Source: Paracoccus sp. TOH (GTDB lineage Bacteria > Pseudomonadota > Alphaproteobacteria > Rhodobacterales > Rhodobacteraceae). Taken from it: a stretch of DNA of 64,000 bases. Positions 1 to 8,812 of this stretch are shown here, piece after piece. Position 1 is the first letter of the stretch; each line of letters begins with the position of its first letter. Where the stretch lies: contig NZ_CP098362.1 of the NCBI RefSeq assembly GCF_030388245.1, positions 372,001-436,000 of the forward strand, in the 5' to 3' direction. A program made the position numbers and the translations under genes. The notes under the pieces are model-generated. The model ran no database searches and was not told the DNA's origin. It saw nothing but the letters and a program-made list of their open reading frames with translations.

Positions 1-44
1 CTGATCCACGCCGCACTGGTCGGCGACAGCCGGACGAACAACAC

Positions 45-536
45 ATGATCCAAGCGACCCTTCGCCCAGCACTGGCGGGATGTATCATCCTGATGCCATT
101 GGTGGTTTCCGCCCAGACCGCCACCGACAGCTTCAATGTCCGCATCACGATCGCCGAGGAATGCCAGATCATCTCGACCGAGACGCTGGATTTCGGCAAT
201 GCCGGCGTGCTGACCAGCGATGTCGATGCCAGCGCCACATTGCAGGTCGCCTGCACCAATTCCACCCCCTATGACATCGGCCTGGACCAAGGCAGCGGGG
301 CAGGGGCGACCACCACCACCCGGCTGATGAGCGCGGGCGCCGACACCATCGGCTATCAACTGTTCCGCGACAGCGGCCGCACCGCCAACTGGGGCGATAC
401 CGTCGGCACCGACACCCTGGCCGCGACCGGCACCGGGGCGGCGGAATCCTTCACGGTCTATGGCCGGGTGATCGCCCAGACCACCCCGGCACCGGGAACC
501 TATACCGATACCGTGACCGTGACCGTCACCTACTAA
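45..536 (+). CDS. Spore coat U (SCPU) domain pilus subunit, chaperone-usher type
   Basis: A 163-residue secreted protein. A signal peptide (about residues 1-23, ending VSAQ) is followed by one SCPU domain with two paired cysteines (ECQI and VACTNS) and the usual C-terminal beta strand TDTVTVTVTY, which acts as donor strand in these subunits. SCPU proteins are pilins of archaic (Csu-like) chaperone-usher pili. The chaperone gene follows 11 bases after the stop and the usher after that, so this is a structural subunit of that operon. The window opens 44 bases upstream, so more subunit genes may lie outside. The family is clear from the fold pattern and context; the role (major or minor pilin) is inferred. 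Confidence 0.85.
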   Translation: MIQATLRPALAGCIILMPLVVSAQTATDSFNVRITIAEECQIISTETLDFGNAGVLTSDVDASATLQVACTNSTPYDIGLDQGSGAGATTTTRLMSAGADTIGYQLFRDSGRTANWGDTVGTDTLAATGTGAAESFTVYGRVIAQTTPAPGTYTDTVTVTVTY

Positions 537-547
537 GCGGGATACCC

Positions 548-1264
548 ATGATGTTCGACTTGCTTCGCCGCGGCCTTCTGGCCGCTTCGATGGCGCTTGC
601 GCTGTCGGGTCTTGCCGCGGCCGAAGGGCTGCGGGTCTCGCCGGTCCTGCTCGAGGTGCCCGCCCCCGGCGCGGCCGCCACCCTGACCCTGCGCAACGAG
701 GGGCGCGAGACGATCACCGTGCAGGCCCGCGCCTTCCGCTGGACGCAAGCCGGCGGGCAGGAGCAGTTGCGCCGCAGCGGCGAGGTGGTGGTCAGCCCGC
801 CCGCGACCCGGCTGCCGCCCGGCGCCACCCAGACCATCCGCGTGGTGCGCACCGCCAAATCTGCGGTCAGGGGCGAGGAAGCCTGGCGCGTTGTCCTCAA
901 CGAGGTGCCTGATCAAGGCCGTAGGCGCAGCGGCGCCGTCGCCTTTGCCACCGAATTGCGCATCCCGGTCTTCTTCATCGGTGGCGGTGCCCGCAATCCC
1001 GATGTCGCCTGGGCGCTGCGCAGCAGCCGCGGCGCCACCTTTCTGGTGGCGCAGAACCGCGGCGACACCCGGCTGCGGCTGGCCGATTTGCGGCTCAGCG
1101 GTGCCAGCGGCGCCTCGGTTTCGCGGCCCGGGCTGATGGGCTATGTGCTGGGCGGCTCGACCATGCAATGGCCGGTGGCGCCGGCCGGCCGGCTGGGCGG
1201 CGGCGCCCGGCTGACGGCGGCGACCAACCTCGGGACGCTGGATGCCCAGGTTCCGGCGCGCTAG
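548..1264 (+). CDS. Periplasmic pilus chaperone (PapD/CsuC-like)
   Basis: A 238-residue protein with a signal peptide ending near residue 25 (LAAAEG). An immunoglobulin-like N-terminal domain follows (RVSPVLLEVPAPGAAATLTLRNEG), with the typical P-P-G-x-x-Q-x-I-R-V strand (PPGATQTIRV) and a basic residue just after it. Such chaperones hold pilin subunits in the periplasm and hand them to the usher. It lies between an SCPU subunit and the usher, and its last 23 bases overlap the usher start, which suggests translational coupling. Length and motifs fit the PapD family. Confidence 0.9.
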   Translation: MMFDLLRRGLLAASMALALSGLAAAEGLRVSPVLLEVPAPGAAATLTLRNEGRETITVQARAFRWTQAGGQEQLRRSGEVVVSPPATRLPPGATQTIRVVRTAKSAVRGEEAWRVVLNEVPDQGRRRSGAVAFATELRIPVFFIGGGARNPDVAWALRSSRGATFLVAQNRGDTRLRLADLRLSGASGASVSRPGLMGYVLGGSTMQWPVAPAGRLGGGARLTAATNLGTLDAQVPAR

Positions 1265-3650
1265 CCGGGGCAGGGCATACCCGCCGATCCGAAACCTGCT
1301 TGCCCTGGCGCTTCTCGTCGTGCTTGCCGGCCCGCTTTACGCGCAGCAGGCGCCGCCGGCCGGACGCGAGCTGTATCTGGAGGTCTTCGTCAACGGCCGG
1401 CCGATGAACCTGATCACCCGTTTCACCGACCTGGGCGGCGGGGTGCTGTCCGCCGATGCCGGCGAGCTGCGCAACAGCGGCATCCTGCCCGACGGAACCG
1501 CCACCCGAGGCGAAGTGCGGCTGGACAGCATCCCCGGCCTTGGCTGGCGGCTGATCGAACCCGAGCAGACCATCCGCTTCATTGTGCCCGACGCGTTGCT
1601 GGCGCCGCATGTGTTAAGCGCCGCGGCCGATGCCGAACCCCTGCCGGCGGCGGCGGAGGAGGAGGACGCTGCCCCCGCCGTCGATCATGGCTATGGGCTG
1701 GTGCTGAATTACGGGCTGGCCTTCGACAGCTGGCAGGGCCAGGCGGGCGGCTGGGATCATGACGTCTCGGGCAGTTTCGACGCCCGGCTGTTCATGCCGC
1801 TGGGCACGCTGACCCATGGTTTCGTCACGGCCGAGGACGAGCACGGCGCGCTGCGCCATCGTCGGCTCGACAGCTATTGGCGCAGTGCCTTTCCCGGCCG
1901 CGCCGTGCAGGTGCAACTGGGCGACATCGCCACCCGCGGCCCCGGCTGGTCGCGGCCGGTGCGGTTGGGCGGGTTGATGGTCGAACGCAATTTCGGCCTG
2001 CGTCCCGACCTGGTCACCCTGCCGCTGCCGGGATTCGAGGGCAGCGCCGCGCTGCCCTCGACCGTCGAGGTCTTTGCCGAGTCGATCCGCACCTATGCCG
2101 CCGATGTCCCCGCCGGCCCGTTCCGCATCGACGACCTGCCGCTCTCGGGCGGCTCGGGCATGGCGCGGGTGGTGGTGCGCGATGTCACCGGGCGCGAGAC
2201 GCAGCTCGACCTGCCCTTCCTGGTTTCCGGCGAGCTGCTGCGCCGGGGCATGGCGGATTTCGCGCTGGCGGCCGGGCGGCCGCGGCTGGGCATCGGCTCG
2301 GACAGCGACCGCTATGCCGGGGGGACGTTCGGCGTGGCGACGCTGCGCTACGGGCTGACCGACGGGCTGACGCTGCTGGCCCATGCCGAGGGCGGCGAGG
2401 CTCTGGCCATGGCCGGGCTGGGCGTCACCTTCCGCATCGCGCATCTGGGCACCGCCAGCCTGAGCCTGGCCCATAGCCGCGCCGAGCGGGGCCAGGGGTA
2501 CCTGCTCGACCTTTCGACCCAGCTGAGTCTGGGGCGCGCGCAGCTTTCGGGCCGCATCACCCGCACCGGCGGCCTGTTCACCGATATCGCGGCGCTGACC
2601 GCCGATCCCGATCTGGTCGAGCCCGGCCTGGCCGAGTTTCCCCGGCATGCGGCGCAACTGGCGCTTTCCCTGCCGCTCGCGGAGCGGGGCAGCGCCGCCA
2701 GCCTGTTCCTGTCCGACCTGCGCCATGCGGATGCGCGGGACGAGGCCAGCATCGGCATCTCCTACAACCGGCAGGTTCTGGGCGATGCCAGCCTGACCCT
2801 GACCGCACTGGCGCAGCGCGGCCCGCAAGAGGACCGGGTGATCGGCGCACAGCTGCACATGCCGCTGGGCGGGCGGCGCGATGCCGGGATAATGGTCGAA
2901 CGTCGCCGCGAGGGCTGGCGCCAATACGCCACCGCCAGCGGGCGCAGCAAGCACCGCGTGCCGGGCTGGAGCTGGCGCCTGCAGGCCGACCGGGGCGAGC
3001 GGCTTGCCCTGCAGGGCAGCGCCGCGCGCGAAGGCCGACTGGGGCGCGCGGAAGTCGCCGCCCGCGTTTCGCGGGGCAATCGCGGCCTGGGGCTGCGGCT
3101 GGACGGCTCGGTGGTTGCGGCCGGCGGCGGCGTCTTCCTGTCGCGGCGCATCGACGACGCCTTCGCCGTGGTCGATGCCGGCGCGCCGGGGGTCGAGGTC
3201 AGCGCCGAGAACCGCCCCGTCGGCCGCACCGGCCGCTCGGGCAAGATCCTGGTGCCCGACCTGCGCGCCTACGAGGCGAACAGCGTCTCGATCGGACCGG
3301 CCGGCCTGCCGCTGGATGCCGCGGTGGGGGTGACGAAACAGACCGTGCGTCCCGCCCATCACGCCGGCGCCCGCGTGGATTTCGCCGTCGAGGCCAGCGC
3401 ACGCGAGGCGCTGGTCGCACTGGTCGGCGCCGATGGCGCCCCGCTGCAGGTCGGCGGCAAGGTGGTGGTGAACGGCACCGACGACGGCGCATTGCTGGTC
3501 GGCTTCGACGGCGAGGTCTTCGCGCTGAACCTGCGCGACCGCAACCAGATCCTGGTTTCCTATCCCGACGGCCGCGGCTGCGCGGCGCAGTTCGACTATG
3601 CCGACCAGCCCGGAACCCTGACCGAAATCCGAGGAGTGCCCTGCCTGTGA
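1242..3650 (+). CDS. Outer membrane usher (FimD/PapC/CsuD-like)
   Basis: An 802-residue outer-membrane usher that exports and assembles chaperone-bound pilin subunits. The start ATG lies inside the chaperone gene and gives a signal peptide ending near residue 35 (GPLYAQQ). An N-terminal domain follows (LYLEVFVNGRPMNLITRF), then an acidic linker near residues 125-145, a long beta-barrel with a plug segment (about 160-650), and C-terminal domains ending in a paired-cysteine region (GRGCAAQF to VPCL), typical of ushers. It is slightly shorter than FimD (about 850), which fits archaic ushers. The stop overlaps the next start as GTGA. Confidence 0.93.
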   Translation: MPRFRRASRGRAYPPIRNLLALALLVVLAGPLYAQQAPPAGRELYLEVFVNGRPMNLITRFTDLGGGVLSADAGELRNSGILPDGTATRGEVRLDSIPGLGWRLIEPEQTIRFIVPDALLAPHVLSAAADAEPLPAAAEEEDAAPAVDHGYGLVLNYGLAFDSWQGQAGGWDHDVSGSFDARLFMPLGTLTHGFVTAEDEHGALRHRRLDSYWRSAFPGRAVQVQLGDIATRGPGWSRPVRLGGLMVERNFGLRPDLVTLPLPGFEGSAALPSTVEVFAESIRTYAADVPAGPFRIDDLPLSGGSGMARVVVRDVTGRETQLDLPFLVSGELLRRGMADFALAAGRPRLGIGSDSDRYAGGTFGVATLRYGLTDGLTLLAHAEGGEALAMAGLGVTFRIAHLGTASLSLAHSRAERGQGYLLDLSTQLSLGRAQLSGRITRTGGLFTDIAALTADPDLVEPGLAEFPRHAAQLALSLPLAERGSAASLFLSDLRHADARDEASIGISYNRQVLGDASLTLTALAQRGPQEDRVIGAQLHMPLGGRRDAGIMVERRREGWRQYATASGRSKHRVPGWSWRLQADRGERLALQGSAAREGRLGRAEVAARVSRGNRGLGLRLDGSVVAAGGGVFLSRRIDDAFAVVDAGAPGVEVSAENRPVGRTGRSGKILVPDLRAYEANSVSIGPAGLPLDAAVGVTKQTVRPAHHAGARVDFAVEASAREALVALVGADGAPLQVGGKVVVNGTDDGALLVGFDGEVFALNLRDRNQILVSYPDGRGCAAQFDYADQPGTLTEIRGVPCL

Positions 3651-4633
3651 CCGCCTTGCGACTGGCGCCCCTGTTGCGCCCGGCCATCATCGCCCTGTCG
3701 CTGCTGCTGGCCTCGGCCGGGCTGGCGCGGGCGCAGAGCTGCAGTTTTACCGCCAGCGACATGGTGCTGGGTCCGGTCGACGTGCTGGGCGGCAGCCCGA
3801 CCGACGCGGTGGGCAATATCGCCATCAGCTGCTCGGCCTTCCTGGGGCTTCTGTCCTCGATCGACATGCGCATCCACCTGGGCGAGGGGATGGGCGGGCT
3901 TGGCGGCGGTTTGCGGCGGATGACCAGCGCCGGCACGTCGACCGGGCTCGGGTTCGAGCTGTATCAGGATGCCGCCCGCAGCGTGGTCTTCGGCGGCAGC
4001 TATGGCAGCCATGGCGGCCAGAGCCTGCGGCTGGCCGGGGCCAGCATCCTGACCCTGCTGACCGGCTCGGGCATGAACGTGCCCGTCTATGCCCGGGTGC
4101 CTACCGGGCAGAACACGGTCGTGCCGGGCAACTATGCCTCGGCCTTCTCGCGCAATCCCCTGGACGTGCGGGTGGATTACCGGACCTGCAACATCCTGCT
4201 GCTCTGCGTTGACCGGACGGCCACCTTCAGCTTCACCGTGCGGGGGCAGGTGGTGCCGGATTGCCGGGTCGAGGCGGATGATCTGGATTTCGGCACGGTC
4301 GGCCTGCTGGACCAGCCGGTCGATGCCAGCAGCCAGATCCGCGTCACCTGCACCGCGGGGTCCAGCTACGACCTGGGCCTGGGCTACGGGCTGCATGGCG
4401 GCGGCGTGAACGACCGCCACATGCAGGATCTGGCGGGCAACCGGATCGGCTATCAGCTTTACCGCGACAGCGGCCGGACGCTGGGCTGGGGGCAGCCCGC
4501 TGACGGGCTGGCGACGACCGCCGCGGGTTCGGGCGCGATGCAGAGCTTTACCGTCCATGGCCGGGTTCCGGCCCAGCCCACGCCGCCACCCGGCGCCTAT
4601 GCCGATACGGTGGTGGTGACCGTGACCTATTGA
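3647..4633 (+). CDS. Two-domain SCPU protein, probable pilus tip adhesin (CsuE-like)
   Basis: A 328-residue protein starting at GTG, overlapping the usher stop by four bases. After a signal peptide (cleavage near ARAQ, residue 28) come two SCPU-like halves. The first spans about 30-190 (CSFTASDM to TFSFTVRG). The second spans about 195-328 and resembles the single-domain subunit at the start of the operon (same DxxSQIxVTC pattern and final YADTVVVTVTY). In archaic systems the last gene after the usher encodes the two-domain tip adhesin. The family is certain; the adhesin role is inferred from gene order and domain duplication. Confidence 0.85.
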   Translation: MTALRLAPLLRPAIIALSLLLASAGLARAQSCSFTASDMVLGPVDVLGGSPTDAVGNIAISCSAFLGLLSSIDMRIHLGEGMGGLGGGLRRMTSAGTSTGLGFELYQDAARSVVFGGSYGSHGGQSLRLAGASILTLLTGSGMNVPVYARVPTGQNTVVPGNYASAFSRNPLDVRVDYRTCNILLLCVDRTATFSFTVRGQVVPDCRVEADDLDFGTVGLLDQPVDASSQIRVTCTAGSSYDLGLGYGLHGGGVNDRHMQDLAGNRIGYQLYRDSGRTLGWGQPADGLATTAAGSGAMQSFTVHGRVPAQPTPPPGAYADTVVVTVTY

Positions 4634-4805
4634 GCGCCGCCCGCTCGGCCTCGGCCTCGGCCTTGTCGAGGCGTGCCGTGCTATCGTTGCGAAAGCCGTG
4701 ACTGGTGTCCGTCGCCCCGCATTTGCCGGTGCCCGGGATCGGGTCGTTCTGCGCGGTGGCCGTCTTGGTCGCGGGCGCGGTCCCGGATGCGCGGGCGGTT
4801 GACAC
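4634..4805 (-). other. Intergenic stretch with a coding-like minus-strand frame, possibly a gene remnant
   Basis: No plus-strand gene fits between the pilus adhesin stop and the start at 4854. On the minus strand one frame from a GTG at 4805 reads STARASGTAPATKTATAQ, then a segment containing PIPGTGKCG and DTSHGFRND, then LDKAEAEAERAAL. Nearly every codon in it ends in G or C, as real genes here do. The codon pattern breaks down at about 4634, where the frame runs antisense to the adhesin gene. No ribosome site precedes the GTG. It may be a truncated small gene or chance. Confidence 0.22.
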
Positions 4806-4853
4806 CGGCCCGGGTCGGTGACTTGGTGCCGGCACGAGGGTGCGGGGGGATGC

Positions 4854-5636
4854 ATGACGCGGTTTTCGGCCAATCTGGGCTTTCTCTGGGCTGACCTGCC
4901 CTTGCCGCAGGCGATCCGCGCCGCCCATCGCGCCGGCTTCCATGCCGTCGAATGTCATTGGCCCTACGCGGTGCCGCCCGAGCAAACCGCTGCCGCGCTG
5001 GCCGAGACCGGCTTGGCCATGCTGGGCCTGAACACCGCCCGCGGCCGGCCGGGCGAGAACGGCCTGGCCGCGCTGCCGGGACGCGAGGCCGAGGCTCGGG
5101 CCGGGATCGAGCAGGCGCTGGACTATGCCCGCGCCATCGGCTGCCCGGCGGTGCATGTCATGGCCGGTTTCGCCGAGGGCGACGCGGCCGGGCGCGTCTT
5201 TCGCGCCAATCTCGACCATGCCTGCCGGTTGGCGCGGCCGCATGGCATCGCCATCCTGATCGAACCGCTGAACCGCCACGACGCGCCGGGCTATTTCCTG
5301 ACCGGCTCGGATCAGGCGGCGCGGATCATCAAGGCGGCCGGGCATGACAATCTGCGGCTGATGTTCGATTGCTACCACCTGCAGATCATGGAGGGCGGCA
5401 TCTCGCGCCGGCTGCGCCAGCACCGCGAGATCCTCGGCCATGTCCAGATCGCCGCGGTTCCCGACCGCGGCGCGCCCGATCATGGCGAGCTGGACTACCG
5501 CCATGTCTACGGCGTGCTTCAGGATCTGGGCTGGACGCGGCCGCTGGGCGCCGAATACCGCCCCGGCCGCCCCACCGACGAGACCTTGGGCTGGCTGGCG
5601 GCGTTTCGTGGCCCCGCCGCTCGGGAAACGTCCTGA
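4854..5636 (+). CDS. Hydroxypyruvate isomerase / sugar isomerase family TIM-barrel enzyme
   Basis: A 260-residue AP-endonuclease-2-like TIM barrel. It opens with RFSANLGFLW, the signature start of the Hyi/OtnI group, and has the metal-site segments LIEPLNRHDAPGYFL (a catalytic Glu) and LMFDCYHLQIMEGG, plus a late Glu in AEYRPGR. This group interconverts hydroxypyruvate and tartronate semialdehyde or isomerises 2-oxo-tetronate; the sequence alone does not decide which. I chose the ATG at 4854 over an in-frame ATG at 4818 because conservation begins there and a purine-rich GGGGGGA precedes it. It stands alone, with the next gene convergent. Confidence 0.8.
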   Translation: MTRFSANLGFLWADLPLPQAIRAAHRAGFHAVECHWPYAVPPEQTAAALAETGLAMLGLNTARGRPGENGLAALPGREAEARAGIEQALDYARAIGCPAVHVMAGFAEGDAAGRVFRANLDHACRLARPHGIAILIEPLNRHDAPGYFLTGSDQAARIIKAAGHDNLRLMFDCYHLQIMEGGISRRLRQHREILGHVQIAAVPDRGAPDHGELDYRHVYGVLQDLGWTRPLGAEYRPGRPTDETLGWLAAFRGPAARETS

Positions 5637-5666
5637 GCCCTTGCGCCGCCGGGCCTCGGGCCGGTT

Positions 5667-6890
5667 TCAGGCCACGCGCTGCCCGGTCCATTGCGGGAAG
5701 GGATCGGGCAAGTCCTGCCAGTCCTGCGGGGTGAAGCCCGCCGCCATGACCAGCGCATCGTCCAGTGCCCGGCTGATCGCCTCGCGGTCCATGCCGGTGC
5801 CGATGAAGACCAGTTCCTGCCGGCGGTCGCCCCAGGGCTCGACCCAGTTGCGGCGCATCTCGGCCAGCGCCTCGGGATGGCTGGGCCAGCGCTCCTGCGG
5901 GACATTGGCCCACCAGCCGCCCAGCGGCCGGACGCTGGACAGGGCCCCGGCCAGCGAAAACTCTGCCGCCCAGCCGGGGCGCGAGGCGATCCAGAAATGC
6001 CCCTTGGCGCGGATCACCCCCGGCAGTTCGCCGGTCAGAACCTCATGGATCCGCTGCGGATGGAACGGCCGGCGGGCACGATAGACAAAGGACGAGATGC
6101 CGTATTCCTCGGTTTCCGGCACATGCTCGGCGAAGCCGTAAAGCTCTTTCGCCCACATCGGATGCATATGGGCGCGGTCGAAGTCGAACAATCCGGTGTC
6201 GAAGATCGCATCCGGCTCGACGTGACCGAAATCCGTCTCGATCAGCCTTGCATCCGGGTTCAGCGCCCGGACGATCTTGCGGGCCTGGTCCAGCCGGGCC
6301 GGCCCCGCGGCGCTGGCCTTGTTCAGCACCACCACATCGGCGAATTCCATCTGCTCGGTCAGCAGGTCCACCAACCGGCGCTCATCCGCCTCGCCCAGGG
6401 ATTCGCCACGCTCGGCGATGAAGTCGTGGCTCGAGAAGTCGCGGGTCAGGTTCACCGCGTCGACCACGGTGACCATGGTGTCGAGCCGGGCGATATCCGA
6501 GAGGCTGTCGCCGTTCGCATCGCGGAAATCGAAGGTGGCGGCGACCGGCAGCGGCTCGGCGATGCCGGTGGATTCGATCAGCAGGTGGTCGAAGCGCCGC
6601 AGCTGCGCCAGCCGGCGCACCTCGGCCAGCAGGTCGTCGCGCAAGGTGCAGCAGATGCAGCCATTGGTCATCTCGACGAGCTTTTCCTCGGCCCGCGACA
6701 GTTCGGTGCCTTCGCGGACCAGATCGGCGTCGATGTTCACTTCGGACATGTCGTTGACGATGACGGCGACCCGGCGGCCCTGGCGATTGTTCAGGACATG
6801 GTTCAGGAGCGTGGTCTTGCCCGCGCCGAGAAAGCCAGACAGGACGGTGACGGGCAGGCGCGGATCGTCGGCAAGGCGGCTGGCGGACAT
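5667..6890 (-). CDS. COG0523 GTPase, zinc-related metallochaperone (CobW/ZigA-like)
   Basis: A 407-residue G3E-family GTPase. It has Walker [10 protein letters not shown] (residues 19-27), the COG0523 metal motif GCICC (77-81), a base-recognition motif NKAS in the middle, and a CobW C-terminal domain (about 270-400). Members move zinc or other metals into target enzymes at GTP cost, and many are induced under zinc starvation. A near-perfect 28-bp palindrome with ATGTT/AACAT cores ends 38 bp upstream of the start and resembles a Zur operator, so I favour a zinc-stress role over cobalamin synthesis. No other zinc or cobalamin gene is adjacent. Confidence 0.88.
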   Translation of the reverse strand: MSASRLADDPRLPVTVLSGFLGAGKTTLLNHVLNNRQGRRVAVIVNDMSEVNIDADLVREGTELSRAEEKLVEMTNGCICCTLRDDLLAEVRRLAQLRRFDHLLIESTGIAEPLPVAATFDFRDANGDSLSDIARLDTMVTVVDAVNLTRDFSSHDFIAERGESLGEADERRLVDLLTEQMEFADVVVLNKASAAGPARLDQARKIVRALNPDARLIETDFGHVEPDAIFDTGLFDFDRAHMHPMWAKELYGFAEHVPETEEYGISSFVYRARRPFHPQRIHEVLTGELPGVIRAKGHFWIASRPGWAAEFSLAGALSSVRPLGGWWANVPQERWPSHPEALAEMRRNWVEPWGDRRQELVFIGTGMDREAISRALDDALVMAAGFTPQDWQDLPDPFPQWTGQRVA

Positions 6891-6900
6891 GGGTATCCTC

Positions 6901-6928
6901 GATATGAAATGTTATTACATTACATATC
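6901..6928. promoter_or_regulatory. Candidate Zur operator upstream of the COG0523 gene
   Basis: A 28-bp imperfect palindrome running from GATATG to CATATC; 24 of 28 positions match the reverse complement. The core AATGTTATTACATT resembles alphaproteobacterial Zur boxes (ATGTTAT half sites). It lies 10 bp upstream of the ATG at 6890, in an AT-rich island inside GC-rich DNA. Assignment to Zur is inferred from motif and gene family. Confidence 0.6.
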
Positions 6929-7042
6929 TAAACCCCGCGCACCCCGGATTGCAAGCCCGCAGCGGGCGCCGCTTGCGGGACAGCCCGATCGGCCGGGCGG
7001 TCGATGACACCGCCCGGCGCCGGCCGAAAAGCCGGCCAAGGC

Positions 7043-7063
7043 GGCGCCCTTTTTGCGGGCGCC
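7043..7063 (-). terminator. Hairpin downstream of the sorB-like gene
   Basis: A perfect 7-bp stem, GGCGCCC and GGGCGCC, around a 7-base loop, 19 bases past the cytochrome stop at 7082. A second GC hairpin (GCCGGC arms) lies just beyond it. There is no clear U-run, so it may be a transcript-stabilising end or a weak terminator. Confidence 0.35.
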
Positions 7064-7081
7064 CCCCGTTGCGGCGGCGGC

Positions 7082-7513
7082 CTATCTCTCTGACGAGAAG
7101 TTCGTCTTGAGATAGGTGAGGATCAGCGCCTTGGTTTCCGGCTCGGGTTCGACCATGCCTTGCGCCTCGACCATCCAGGTCCACAGTTCGTCCCAGCGAT
7201 GGTCAGTGACCCGCTGCTGCTTGATGATCTCGGTCGAATGGCAGGCGACGCATTGGTAATAGGTGTCCTCGGCGCCCTCGCCATCGGGCAGGCCGCCGAA
7301 TTCCTCGTTCCCCGCCCGCGCCGCGCCGGCATCGACCTTGGCACGGATCGCCGTCGTCGGGTCAAGCGGGTTCGAGCCGGCGGGCCGGCCCGCCAGCGCC
7401 TGCATCGGGTCGAGCCTCGCCTCGGCCGCGGCCAGGCCGGCCCCCAGCAGCAGCACCGCCAGGCCGGCGGCAGACGCCAGGCCGGCGGCAGACTTCGTGA
7501 CGATATCGAACAT
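7082..7513 (-). CDS. sorB: Monohaem cytochrome c subunit of sulfite dehydrogenase (SorB/SoxD-like)
   Basis: A 143-residue periplasmic cytochrome. A signal peptide (about 1-30, ending AAAEA) is followed by a single haem c site CVACH (residues 88-92); a Met in the C-terminal helix region (MVEAQGM) could be the sixth ligand. It starts 15 bases after the stop of the molybdenum sulfite dehydrogenase gene and almost certainly takes its electrons. The signal peptide region holds an exact 18-bp tandem duplication that encodes SAAGLA twice. Pairing of a small cytochrome with a SorA-type subunit is well known; the symbol is by analogy. Confidence 0.75.
   Translation of the reverse strand: MFDIVTKSAAGLASAAGLAVLLLGAGLAAAEARLDPMQALAGRPAGSNPLDPTTAIRAKVDAGAARAGNEEFGGLPDGEGAEDTYYQCVACHSTEIIKQQRVTDHRWDELWTWMVEAQGMVEPEPETKALILTYLKTNFSSER
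7458..7493. repeat. 18-bp perfect tandem duplication in the cytochrome signal peptide
   Basis: GCCAGGCCGGCGGCAGAC occurs twice head to tail (7458-7475 and 7476-7493). It adds six codons to the hydrophobic core of the signal peptide without breaking the frame. This is typical of slipped-strand duplication. Confidence 0.9.
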
Positions 7514-7528
7514 CGCGTCCTCCCCGGC

Positions 7529-8812
7529 TCAGGCGACCGCGACCAGCGCGATGCGGTGCTGGATGTTGTTGCCATAGCCGCGCGGGTTCCAGACCGGCGA
7601 CAGCGGTGGCTGGCCGATGCCGTCCTGGTCGGTGGCCCGCGCCCAGACCTCGTAATAGCCATGCTGCGGCAGGGTCAGGTTCGCGCGCCAGCGCTGCCAG
7701 GCGAAGCGGTTCGGCGCCGGTTCCAGCGCGGCCTCCTGCCAGGTCTGGCCGAAATCCAGCGAGACATGCACCGCAGCCACGTCGCCCTTGCCGCACCAGG
7801 CATGGCCGCGGACCTCGATCGCCTCGCCGGCCTTCACCTCGGTGCCGGTTTCGGGGAAGGTGACGATGGATTTCACCGGCATCTCGGTCAGCACCACCAT
7901 GTCCTCCTCGGGCACCTCGGTGCCGGGCGCGACCGGATAGGCCGGGATGCGATAGGAATCGCCGGTCATCTTGGCACCGTCATGCTCCTTGTCGCGGATC
8001 CAGATGCGGTTGAGGTATTTCTGCGAGGCCGAGGCCGGATAGCCCGGCACGATCAGCCGCAGCGGGAAACCGTGCAGCGCGGACAGAGGTTCCCCGTTCA
8101 TCGCCCAAGCGATGATCGCATCCTCCTCCAGCGCCTTTTCGATCGGCACCCCGCGCGAGATCACCTCTTTCTCCTCGTCGCCGCTCAGATGCACGTCGTT
8201 GCTGTAATGCCCGGTATAGACGGCGCTGTCCTTGACGCCCGCCGCCTTCAACACCTCGGCCAGCCGCACGCCGGTCCATTCCGGACAGCCGACCGCGCCG
8301 ACGGTCCACTGGTTGCCCGAGGTGCCGGGCTGGAAGAAGGCCCGGCCGTTGCCGCCGCATTCGATCACCAGCCGCCGGGTGACGGTCTCGAAGCGGGATT
8401 TCAACTCGTCGATGGTCAGGGTCAGCGGGGTCTCGACCTCGCCGTCCACGGTCAGCGTCCAGCCCTCGGCGTCCTGGTCCAGCGCCGTTTGCGGAACCAG
8501 GCCGTTCATGCGCACGAACAGCCGTTCATAGGGGGTGATGTCGTCGTCCAGCAGATGCGCCGGGGTTTCGGCATTCAGCGGCCGGTCGCCCAGCACCACC
8601 AGCCCCTGCTTGCCTGCCATCAGGTCGAGCCCGGTGTCCTGGGCCAACGCCGCCGGCACGAAGCCCGCGGGCAGATTGCGTTCGAACGGCACGGCCATGC
8701 CCAGTATTGTCCCCAGCGCCGTCAGGCCGGTGGTCCTGAGAAAGCCGCGCCGCGACCCGTCGATGGCACCCGCGTCGCGGACCGGTTCGGTGTTTCCAGA
8801 TTGTTCGGACAT
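7529..8812 (-). CDS. sorA: Molybdopterin sulfite dehydrogenase, catalytic subunit (SorA/SoxC-like)
   Basis: A 427-residue periplasmic molybdenum enzyme that oxidises sulfite to sulfate. A Tat signal (SRRGFLRTTG, residues 20-29) leads into a sulfite-oxidase domain with the molybdenum-ligand cysteine in ECGGNGRAFF (Cys152). A dimerisation domain from about 315 to the end follows (ISRGVPIEK and WNPRGYGNN are typical SoxC/SorA segments). I chose the ATG at 8812 because GGAGAAAG precedes it and the Tat motif follows. There is no sox cluster around it. Its place between Xsc, which releases sulfite, and a cytochrome supports sulfite detoxification during sulfonate degradation. SoxC-like is the alternative label. 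Confidence 0.85.
   Translation of the reverse strand: MSEQSGNTEPVRDAGAIDGSRRGFLRTTGLTALGTILGMAVPFERNLPAGFVPAALAQDTGLDLMAGKQGLVVLGDRPLNAETPAHLLDDDITPYERLFVRMNGLVPQTALDQDAEGWTLTVDGEVETPLTLTIDELKSRFETVTRRLVIECGGNGRAFFQPGTSGNQWTVGAVGCPEWTGVRLAEVLKAAGVKDSAVYTGHYSNDVHLSGDEEKEVISRGVPIEKALEEDAIIAWAMNGEPLSALHGFPLRLIVPGYPASASQKYLNRIWIRDKEHDGAKMTGDSYRIPAYPVAPGTEVPEEDMVVLTEMPVKSIVTFPETGTEVKAGEAIEVRGHAWCGKGDVAAVHVSLDFGQTWQEAALEPAPNRFAWQRWRANLTLPQHGYYEVWARATDQDGIGQPPLSPVWNPRGYGNNIQHRIALVAVA

Noticed and set aside
1614..3362. 582-codon minus-strand open frame opposite the usher
   Set aside because: Gly/Ala/Arg/Gln-rich antisense product of GC-rich DNA; the plus strand encodes a clear usher.
5667..6890. Cobalamin synthesis protein CobW
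   Set aside because: No cobalamin genes nearby and a Zur-like operator upstream; a zinc-linked COG0523 role fits better.
7529..8812. Part of a thiosulfate-oxidising sox cluster
   Set aside because: No soxXYZAB genes around it; the pairing with xsc points to sulfite from sulfonates.
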